Shown here: positions 56,113-64,000 of the stretch, piece after piece | How the letters are laid out: each line of letters starts with the position of its first letter | Numbering within the stretch: position 1 is the first letter of the stretch | Assembly: GCA_001972305.1 (NCBI GenBank) | Contig: BDDD01000532.1 | Location: 561,318-625,317, forward strand | Reading direction: 5' to 3' | Source of the DNA: Cephalotus follicularis | Lineage: Eukaryota; Streptophyta; Magnoliopsida; Oxalidales; Cephalotaceae | DNA length: 64,000 nt | Position numbers and translations under genes: made by a program | Notes under the pieces: model-generated | The model's input: only the letters and a program-made list of their open reading frames with translations | Databases searched by the model: none | What the model was told of the DNA's origin: nothing

Positions 56113-57204
56113 AAGGACACCAGCCGATCAGCTAAGGCCAATGAAGACTCTTCTGGTAGGCTTTGCTGGAGAGATGGACCATCCTCTGGGATCCATTAAC
56201 TTGTCTGTAGTTACAGGCATGACCCCACGCTAGACCCATGAACAGATGACATTCCTGGTGGTTGATACAGCAAGCCCGTACAATGCTATAATTGGACTAC
56301 CATGATTGAACTTGATGGAGGCAATAATGTTGACTAGACACTTATAAGTAAAATTCCCGACCAGGTTTGGTGTGGGGGAAGTCCGAGGAGACCAGCAGGT
56401 TGCCAGGTAGTGTCACCAAACTTCCATAAAGGACAAGAGGAAGGGAAAAGCCCTTCCTATAGCTAACGTGGAGCTCAGAGGAGAAGTGGAGCCTAAACGT
56501 CCACAGCCTGAGGAGGAGGTCGTGCAGGTGCCTTTGGAGGAAGGTGATGCAGAGAAAGTTTTTCAAGTCAGCTCCCAACTTGGAGAGGTGGAGAAAGGGG
56601 AATTAATAACGTTCCTAAAAAATAACAGAGATGTGCTTGCCTGGTCGGCAGAGGAGGTCCCTGGGATCAGCCCAGAGGTGATGGTACACAAGCTAAGTGT
56701 AGATCCAATGCGGTCTCCGACCATGCAAAAGAAGAGAAACTTCGTACCCAGGCAACAGGTAATAGCAGATGAAGTTAATAAGGTATTGCAAGTGGGGTTT
56801 ATAAGGGAAGTACAATACTCTGACTTGCTGGAAAACCCGGTCCTAGTCAAGAAGGCCAATGGCAAGTGGAGGATGTGCATAGACTTCACAGACCTCAACA
56901 AAGATTGTCCAAAAGATCACTTCCCCCTCCCGAAGATTGATCAGTCAGTGAATGCAACCTCCGATTACAGAATGGTGAGCTTCTTGGATGCTTACTCTGG
57001 CTACAATCAAATCCTTGTGTACTGTCCAGATGAGAACAACACAACCGTAATCTTGGATAAAGGTAGGTATTGCTACAAAGTTATCCCCTTCGAGTTAAAG
57101 AATGCTGGAGCGACCTACCAACGGTTGGTCAAATAAATTTTTGAACCTTAAATCTGGAGTAATATGAAGGTTTATATTGACGATATGCTCGTCAACCTTC
57201 CAAG
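56113..57204 (+). pseudogene. Tat-E protease end and reverse transcriptase start
   Basis: Continues the protease (LLVGFAGEMDHPLGSINL, FLVVDTASPYNAIIGLP) and, in the frame 56468-57136, the protease-RT linker (RDVLAWSAEEVPGISPEVM) and RT motifs: NPVLVKKANGKWRMCIDF, LNKDCPKDHFPLPKIDQ, FLDAYSGYNQI, then after a stop VYIDDMLV with an intact Asp pair. These are diagnostic Tat gypsy motifs. At least three stops or frameshifts are present, and the frame is lost near 57190-57205 where Copia-K begins. Confidence 0.88.
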
Positions 57205-59396
57205 TGTACTTTTGGAGTCATTTATGATAGAAACGGATAACCGAATCCCGAGCCATAAATGGACTATGGTATGTAGGGTGTAGAACAAACCAAAACATAC
57301 AAACATGGCAGCGGAAGAACACCCAATTAAAAACAAATGCAATCCATTATGGCATGTCCACAGAACACATGGATCACCACATCATCAACAGAATTGAATT
57401 GGTGTCACCATAGCATACAATGGTGACACACAGGCATGGAAAGAAGAGAAGGACCAAGAGATATACCAGCGGGTGAAGGCTCCTTCTTTCTTTGCCGCTA
57501 CACGCTTGGGAAGACACCAAACACGTTGCCTCCAAAATCCCTGGTACAGAAGCTACTCCAACCAGCAAGAACCAAGAAGAAATTGTAGAAACTCTCTCTC
57601 TCTCTCACTAAGCTAAGAAAAGGTAAATTGATATTGACCAATGAAGTCAATAATCAATCCACCCTAGATAAGCCATTGCTTGGTGTATCACAGATGAAGG
57701 GAACACACTCTGCAGAGAGAAAATCGAAGTCACTTTGCCCAGCAAAAACTCTCCTCCCTCTTTCTTTTACTACAGAAAATGTTTTTAACTAGCCTCTCTC
57801 TTCTCTCTCCTACTCTCCCATTCACTTAAGATCATGGTCCTTACACCTCGGGAGTCTGTGGCCATGATCCCCACGTTCCCATAACATGCAAGAATGGGAG
57901 ATGGCTGCTAGAGATGAGAGAGAAAACATGTCCACGAAGTGAGCTCGTGCACAGGTTGCACGTTCTGCTCAAAGACGTCGATGCCTTCCAAAGGACATCG
58001 ACACTCATGCAACGTGGCACAAAAACATATCAACGCTTTCTAAACGACATAGACGTCTTTAAAAAAGTTAAGCATCGACATCTTTCTAAAGGACGTCGAC
58101 TCTTTGTCTGACCAGTGAAGCAATAAGAGTCTAACTCTTATAGTGATCTCATGTATCCTTCGAATATTGGTTAAGTAAGATCAAACATATGTGTTTTCAC
58201 AAAATGCAAAATCCACATAACTGATATTTGACACCAAGACTTAATATGTCCAACAATTTAAAGAACTAATCATTTTAAGGTAGGGACCCTTTAAAATCTT
58301 GGTTAATACAAGAGGTGTTCATAAATTACCAAAATACCCCCAGGATCCAGTTTAGCCATTCTAAACGGCCCTTGACCAATTTAAATGCTATTGGAATAAT
58401 ATCCAAATATTATCCAGATGGAAAAATTGATCTAATTAATTTTCCCATAATTTATTACGCATCTCATAAACCCTAGATTTTCTAAGTCGTCGGTTCACGT
58501 GTACAATAATCCCTTGTCATACTTGGCCCCGATTGAGGTCTAGGGTAAGGATATGTGTCAACCCTAGATAATACCTCAATGAATAAAATATCTGATCATT
58601 ACTAGGACCTTTGGTAAACTCTCCAAAAATCTAATTTTCAGTCTACCTCAAGCTTGGCCAAGGATTTCATAAGTCCAAAGTATAATCAGACCATAATAGG
58701 GTCGATCACCTTCGCTCAGGTGTGACAATCCCAATTGCGCACTCACTTATATTCGTATAGATTTGATCATACCCAAAGACCACCCGATTGCCAGCCCTGC
58801 TCAAGGACTGGGTAAGGTGGAGATCAAAGTATAAACGTCTCCATACAATATAGAGTAGTCGCTCAGGTCTAAGGATCAGACGAGTTTGAAAACTCGCTAA
58901 GTGATGATCACTTATACACAACTGCAACAAGTAGGAGTCACTACTAACATGAGAATAGCGCCTATCCAAATAGTGTCTCCTACGCGAGTCCTGTTCAGTG
59001 TACACGCTCCCAGCGCGCACCCCGTATTTGCCCTAGTGTCCAACACAGATGGTAGTGAGAGAAACCATCCTCCAATTCCATGAGCAGGCAACAGACGCGC
59101 AACTCTATCCGGTTCACTAATGCCGAAAAAGTGAACCCATGACTTGGAACAAACTTGACATAAGGAATAAGGTAACCAGTCTCACAACCTCCATGCCAGG
59201 CATCTAACCTTATGTCAGGGCATCACAAGTATAAGTAGGTAATTAATAAACTACTTCAATTAAGTGACAAAATACAAGTGATATAGCCATAACAAATTAG
59301 CACGCATCATATATATAAGGAATAAGATTGTTTCATACAAGAATAGATATAAAACGACAGTCCATCCAATGGCTTGTCGGGTCACTATATCTAACA
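57205..59396 (-). repeat. Copia-K 3' LTR
   Basis: The right end, CACTATATCTAACA, adjoins the polypurine tract. The left end is placed at TGTACTTTTGG. It has a palindrome cluster at 57960-58105 (AAAGACGTCGATGCC, AAGGACATCGACA, AAAGGACGTCGACTCTTT). Blocks such as AGTGAACCCATGACTTGGAAC (about 59127) are shared with the other copia LTRs. Confidence 0.7.
57960..58105. repeat. GACGTCGAC motif cluster, Copia-K LTR
   Basis: Five or six units of the type AAAGGACGTCGACNNCTTT within 145 bases. They are close in sequence to the cluster in the gypsy element Gypsy-F. Confidence 0.8.
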
Positions 59397-59414
59397 ATCT
59401 CTCACTTGACCCTC
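59397..59414 (-). other. Polypurine tract of Copia-K
   Basis: The minus strand ends AGGGTCAAGTGAGAGAT against the LTR. Confidence 0.85.
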
Positions 59415-59420
59415 AAGCCA

Positions 59421-60785
59421 TTAACTCCTATAGCCTAGACCCATAGTCCCACGATGATGCTCCAGTGCCTTGGTGCCCATTGCCTTTGTCAGCGGATCTG
59501 TTGTGTTCTCCTCTGAGGAGACCCTCTCAAGCTGTATATCTCCTCTACCAATAATCTCTCGGATCAAATGATAGCGCCGCTCGATATGTTTGGATTGCTG
59601 GTGAGACCGCGGTTCCTTCGCTTGTGCTACAGCCCCATTATTATCACAGTATATTACAACTGGACTAATGATGGAAGGAACAACTCCTAGTTCAGTAATG
59701 AACTTGCGCATCCATGCACCCTCTTTGGCGGCAACTGAGGCTGCTATGTACTCGGCTTCTGTGGTAGAATCTACAATAGTCCCTTGCTTAGAACTACACC
59801 AGCTCACAGCTCCACCATTAAGTACAAACACGTACCCAGAGACAGATTTGTGATCATCCGGATCATTATCAAAACTGGAGTCTGTAAAGCCCTTCAATTT
59901 CAGTTCACTATATTTTCCATAGATCAAGAACATATCTTGAGTCCTCCTAAGATACTTTAGGATTCCCTTGACCACTTCCCAGTGCTTCTCACCGGGATCA
60001 GACTGAAAACCACTTGCCATACCCAGGGCAAGTGTGACATCAGGCCTGGTACATAACATGGCATACATGATCGACCCTACTGCCGAAGCATAAGGTATCC
60101 GACTCATGCATGCTCTCTCTTCAGATGTCTGAGGAGACATCTTTCGAGAAAGATGAATTCCTTCGCCTATTGGTAATAGGCCTCTCTTGGAATTCTCCAT
60201 ACTAAACCTCTTCAGCACCTTGCTGATGTACTGGCTTTGGGAAAGCTGAAGCAACCTATTGGATCTATCCCTGAAGATCCTAATACCCAGTATATAGGTG
60301 GCTTCTCCCAAATCTTTCATGAAAAAATTCTTAGTTAGCCATATCTTTGCAGACTGTAACATCCCTACATCATTCCCAATGAGTAGAATGCCATCTACAT
60401 ATAGCACTAAGAAAGTGATACTAGGACCCTCTTGCTTTCGATAAACACAAGGCTCATCTATATTTTTAACGAAGTCAAAATCTTTGACTGCTTCATCAAA
60501 ATGTAGATTCCAGCTACGAGATGCTTGCTTTAGTCCATAGGTGGACCGTTCGAGCTTGCACACCATGTGCGGGTGCTCGGAAGATGTAAACCCCTCGGGT
60601 TGGGACATATAAATATCCTCTTCAAGACGCCCATTTAAGAATGCCGTTTTGACATCCATTTTCCATATCTCATAATCATAATGAGCAGCAATAGCAAGCA
60701 AAATTCTAATGGATTTAAGCATGGCGATAGGTGAGAAAGTTTCAGTATAGTCGACTCCATGTCGTTGCCTATACCCTTTCGCCAC
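59421..60785 (-). pseudogene. Copia-K reverse transcriptase and RNase H
   Basis: A 454-codon open frame. RT motifs: KGYRQRHGVDYTETFSPIAM, KMDVKTAFLNGRLEEDIYM, VCKLERSTYGLKQASRSW, LYVDGILLIGND. RNase H: LKGFTDSSFDNDPDDHKSVS, DSTTEAEYIAASVAAKEG, VIYCDNNGAVAQAK, HIERRYHLIREI, ADPLTKAM-type end. The usual Tyr-Val-Asp-Asp active site reads YVDG (60383-60400), which removes one of the metal-binding aspartates, so the polymerase should be dead despite the long frame. A TGA at 60786-60788 replaces the Arg codon of KARLVAKGY. The SIMYAMLCTRPDV motif fits the Tork/TAR side of plant copia. Confidence 0.92.
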
Positions 60786-60788
60786 TAA

Positions 60789-61562
60789 TCAAGCTTTATA
60801 AGTCTCGATTTTTCCATATGCATTCATCTTCTTCTTGAAGATCCATTTGCAGCCAATAGGCACTATGCCTTCGGGTGCTTCAACCAAATTCCATGCTTGG
60901 TTGGAGTACATGGAATCCATTTCGGATTTCATGGGTTCTAGCCATGCTTCAGATTCAGTGCCTTGCATTACCTCTAAGTAGCTGGCAGGCTCGTCATCTT
61001 CAATGACATTTATCTCATCAGTACCATCAATGAGGAAACCATACCTCTCAGGTGCTAATGGGATTCTGCCCGATCTCCTAAAAGGAGCTCTGCCTAACTG
61101 AGAACTATTCTCAGCCTGAGATCCAATCTCAGCTGTGTCTGCTGAAGGTCTAACTTCCAACTCCTCCATTTCCTGTGTGGTTTCTACATGTGACAACTCC
61201 TTTAGTTCCACCTTACTCCCACTGTTTCCTTCATGAAGGTATTCCTTCTCTAGGAACACAGCATTTTGCGAAACAAATATCTTTTGTTCGCTAGAGTGAT
61301 AGAAGTAGTATCCTTTTGTTTCTTTAGGATACCCCACAAAACTGCAGCGGTCTGACCGCGCTTCCAGCTTATCTGCGTCAAGCCTCTTGACATAAGCATG
61401 ACAGCCCCAAACCTTCAAATGGCTCAGGCTGGGTTTCCTCCCTGACCATACTTGGTATGGAGTTGAAGGCACAGATTTTGAAGGAATTTGATTCAAGATG
61501 TAAGCAGCCATATCTAGAGCATAACCCCAGAGATAGGTAGGAAGGTCGGTAAAAGACATCAT
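60789..61562 (-). pseudogene. Copia-K integrase C-terminus to RT N-terminus
   Basis: The 257-codon frame begins MMSFTDLPTYLWGYALDMAA and holds YILNQIPSKSVPSTPYQVW, RSDRCSFVGYPKETKGYYF, an acidic linker (EEDDEPASY-type), and WLEPMKSEMDSMYSNQAW, WNLVEAPEGIVPIGCKWIFK, the start of RT. The stops at both ends (61563-61565 and 60786-60788) are TGA in place of CGA Arg codons, the change expected from deamination of methylated CpG. Confidence 0.9.
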
Positions 61563-61565
61563 CGA

Positions 61566-62651
61566 TCAAACCATGTCCAACAAAGTCCGATTCCTCCTTC
61601 CGGACACACCATTATGCTGTGGTGTTCCAGGAGGAGTCCACTGAGACAGAATTCCGTTATCTCTAAGATAACCTAGGAATTCAGCTGATAGGTATTCTCC
61701 ACCTCGGCCTGACCGAAGTATTTTAATGGATTTACCTGTTTGTTTTTCTACTTCAAGTCTAAACTCCTTAAATTTCTCAAAGGATTCTGACTTGTGTTTC
61801 ATCATATACACATAACCATACCTAGATAAATCATCGGTAAACGTTATGAAGTAGATATAACCACCTCGCACACTGACTGACATAGGACCACATACGTCAG
61901 TATGAACTAAACCCAGTAAGTCCATAGCCCCTTCTCCTTGACCAGAGAAGGGTGATTTGGTCATCTTTCCTAATAAACAGGATTCACAAGTTGGATAGGA
62001 CTCTAAGTCCTGGATATCAAGGAGATCATCCTTAACCAACTGTGATAGTCTAGCATCACTAAGATGACCAAGTCTACAATGCCAGGTATAGGTTTTATTT
62101 AACTCAGTTTCTCTTTGTCTTTTCTTATTATTACTTTGCTCAATGGACAAGATATTTGATTGTGAAGTATTTAAGACATATAATTCATTGTCGATAACAC
62201 CATTACCAACATAAACATTGTTTGAATATATAAAACATCCAATGTCTTGGAACCCAAGCTCCAAGCCCAAACTACATAAGTGAGAAACACTCACAATGTT
62301 CCGAACAATATTCATAACATAATAACAAGGATCCAATGTCAAAATAAAATTATTACACAAACTAATATCATAAACACCAACAGCTTGAGGAATGATCCTA
62401 GATCCATCGCCAAGCCTCAAGTCCAGTTCTCCAGCTCCAAGCTTTCTAACTTTTCTTAGTCCCTGCAATGAATTGCAAAGGTTAGTTCCACATCCAGTAT
62501 CTAATACCCATGAAGAACTACTATTCAAAGCTAGATTAAGTTCAATCATGAACATACCTGATGTACTCGCACCATGCGGGTTATCAGCAGAGACAGCAGC
62601 AACAGTAACACGATAATCCTTTTTCCAGTGCCCGGTCTTACCGCACTGCAA
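61566..62651 (-). pseudogene. Copia-K zinc knuckle, protease and integrase
   Basis: The 361-codon frame starts within the gag zinc knuckle: CLQCGKTGHWKKDYR, with Tyr for the last Cys. Protease: SSSWVLDTGCGTNLCNSL, catalytic DTG intact. Integrase zinc finger: TWHCRLGHL and CESCLLGKMTKSPF. Core: LVHTDVCGPMSV keeps the first Asp; ILRSGRGGEYLSAEF has Gly for the second Asp; HNGVSGRRNRTLLDMV has Gly for the Glu. Two of the three catalytic acids are thus lost. The frameshift from gag is a missing G before GACLQCG-type sequence (about 62660). Confidence 0.92.
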
Positions 62652-63463
62652 ACAAGCACCTTAGCTGCTAACTTCTTCATCCGATCTTTGGCAACATTCC
62701 CACTGGCTCCAAGCTTCCCCTTCTTCTTCTTTTGCTTCTTCTTACCCTTGCCTTTTGTATTGACAGGCATGAGCACCCCCTTCCCTTTACAGGAAGATGA
62801 GACACTGCCCTTTCCTTGGGCAGACCTAGAAGAAGGAAGAAGTAGGGAGTGGGTCTTTGACTTCCTAAAGTCAAAATCGGCCTCAGCCGTCCTCAATATA
62901 GCAACCAGCTCAGATAGAGTTACCTCTATCTTGTTCATGTGAAAGTTCACCAAAAACTGTGAGAACGACTTAGGAAGGGACGTCAGAATAAGATCTACAT
63001 ATAGATCATGGTCCATGACAAACCCTAATTGAGCCAGCTGCTCTATCATGTCTATCATCTTCAATCCATGCTCATGGACTAAATCTCCCTCTTGCATCTG
63101 AGCCTTAAAGAGTTTACGAGATAGATTAAACCTTTGAGTCCTAGACTCAGCTCCATACATCTCCTGAAGATGGAGTAGTATAGCATATAAGGTCTCAATC
63201 TTCACATTCTGACGCTGAATCTCAGGTGTCATCCCAAGAAGGGCAAGACATCTAGCCTGCTCGTCATCTTCTAGCCACTTTGCTAGTCGCTCACTCTCTT
63301 CGGGCGCCGGATCTTCACCTAGTGAAGGAGGCCCCCCAGTCATCACATAGGTCGTTTTATTGGCCATAAGGACGATCTTGAGGTTACGGTGCCAATCGTT
63401 GAAGTTGGGCCCCTCAAGTTTCTTTGTCTCAAGTATACGGGATATTGCATTTGATAAAGCCAT
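62546..63463 (-). pseudogene. Copia-K gag
   Basis: Best preserved copia gag here, from ATG 63461-63463. It has LETKKLEGPNFNDWHRNL, EDDEQARCLALLGM, LQEMYGAESRTQRFNLSR, HEHGLKMIDMIEQLAQLGF, VDLILTSLPKSFSQFLVN, NKIEVTLSELVAILRTAE and a lysine-rich tail (KGKGKKKQKKKKGKL). The UBN2 domain forms the particle and binds element RNA. A one-base deletion near 62660 throws the frame off just before the zinc knuckle, so the last 40 residues of the frame are not gag. A pyrimidine tract ending TTATCTAG lies 10 bases upstream of the ATG. Confidence 0.9.
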
Positions 63464-64000
63464 TCTAGCAACCTAGATAAGGAAATATAAGCATGAGTTA
63501 GCATTTATTCCAATTTTAATATATGATAACCATAACACTTGGTCTTTAGTGCTTATCGTTCCTCCCACTATTCTAATCGTATCCCATACCCCCATATGGA
63601 ATTCTAGAAGTCCAACTTCCTAGTGGGGATTGGAATCCATCGCAATCATATTATAGCCTCAGTTAGGGTATGACAAACTATAATATATGCAATGGGTAGG
63701 CTTTCTTGCCAATTTGTATCAAATAAAAGATCCAATCATAGTATTCGGCCTTAGATTCAATATGGTATCAGCTAGGGCATGACAAACCATCAGAATCTTT
63801 ATAAGTCAAGTACCCACAATTTTCATTAGAATGCACTAGTTTTAACACCCACGCGTATGCGTGTCCAAGTGCTAAAACATAGCCACCCTTTGCGGTGCCC
63901 AACACCGACGTTGACATAATATCCCCAAGTCATCAGCCTCAGCTAGGGCATGACAAACCAAAAACCTAGGAACACTACTCAACAAAAATCATGGAAGGCC
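63464..64000 (-). other. Copia-K leader (partial) with hairpins
   Basis: Non-coding. Hairpins: ATATTATAG/CTATAATAT (63648-63656, 63678-63686) and ATGGT/ACCAT (63762-63766, 63786-63790). Both enclose a loop of the form (C/T)CAG(T/C)TAGGG(T/C)ATGACAAA; a third loop copy at 63936-63957 lacks an obvious stem. ACGCGTATGCGT (63851-63862) is a separate small hairpin. The TAGTGGGGATnGGAATC block (63620-63637) is shared with Copia-G (49310-49326). Confidence 0.75.

Larger units (their letters stand above)
27092..57204 (+). mobile_element. Tat-E, Tat-type gypsy element split by three insertions
   Basis: Plus-strand element in pieces: LTR and gag (27092-29294), protease start (37143-37376), protease end to RT (56113-57204). 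The reading continues across each gap once Gypsy-F (TSD CTATG) and Copia-G (TSD AAGGA) are set aside. The third gap, at about 57205, is Copia-K, which runs past the window end. The gag, protease and RT motifs are those of the Tat/Retand branch of plant gypsy elements. It is the oldest layer of the nest. Confidence 0.88.
57205..64000 (-). mobile_element. Copia-K, Ty1/copia element running off the window
   Basis: Minus-strand order: leader (63464-64000), gag (62546-63463), protease-integrase (61566-62651), integrase end/RT start (60789-61562), RT-RNase H (59421-60785), polypurine tract (59397-59414), 3' LTR (57205-59396). The 5' LTR is outside. It is the best preserved coding copia of the window. 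It inserted in the RT of Tat-E; the exact left boundary (57190-57225) is uncertain. Confidence 0.9.

Overview
The window is plant nuclear DNA, most likely from an angiosperm with a repeat-rich genome. It is made almost entirely of LTR retrotransposons of the Ty1/copia and Ty3/gypsy superfamilies, two foldback MITE-like elements, and one recognisable host gene: a type I non-specific lipid transfer protein on the minus strand at 25350-25883. I saw no rRNA, tRNA, CRISPR or bacterial-type operon. The names Copia-A and so on are local labels only.

Left part (1-25430). A Gypsy-type LTR cut by the window edge (1-900) has inserted into the gag of Copia-A (901-4822, minus). Copia-A has itself inserted into the gag of Gypsy-B (4823-7722, minus). 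A decayed copia LTR/leader piece follows (7723-8150), then an old gypsy-like LTR split by Copia-C (8610-18419, plus), which is complete with 2.4 kb LTRs and a perfect GATCC target duplication. Beyond it lie a MITE-like foldback (19665-19983) and the 3' half of a chromovirus, Gypsy-D (20036-23361, minus). About 2.06 kb of the Copia-C 3' LTR and its flank (17602-19666) recurs as a direct copy (23362-25430) next to the lipid transfer protein gene.

Right part (26214-64000). A second MITE (26214-26616) and AT-rich DNA precede a Tat-type gypsy element, Tat-E. Its LTR/gag (about 27092-29294), protease (37143-37376) and protease/RT (56113-57204) are separated by later insertions. These are Gypsy-F (29295-37142, TSD CTATG), Copia-G (37377-56112, TSD AAGGA) and Copia-K (about 57205 to beyond 64000). 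Copia-G is itself interrupted by a gypsy solo LTR (43414-48513, TSD ACATC), which holds a copia solo LTR (44862-47447), and by a gag-only Sirevirus derivative (49892-52986, TSD CATCT). The nest is four levels deep and its order is fixed by the target duplications.

The elements encode the usual gag, protease, integrase and reverse transcriptase/RNase H, but every coding region carries stops, frameshifts, deletions or lost catalytic residues. The most interesting signal is non-coding. The 5' leaders of four copia elements carry hairpins whose loops are conserved while the stems change in a base-paired way, followed by a splice-acceptor-like tract just before gag. LTRs and leaders of several unrelated copia and gypsy families also carry dense clusters of short palindromes centred on GTCGAC.
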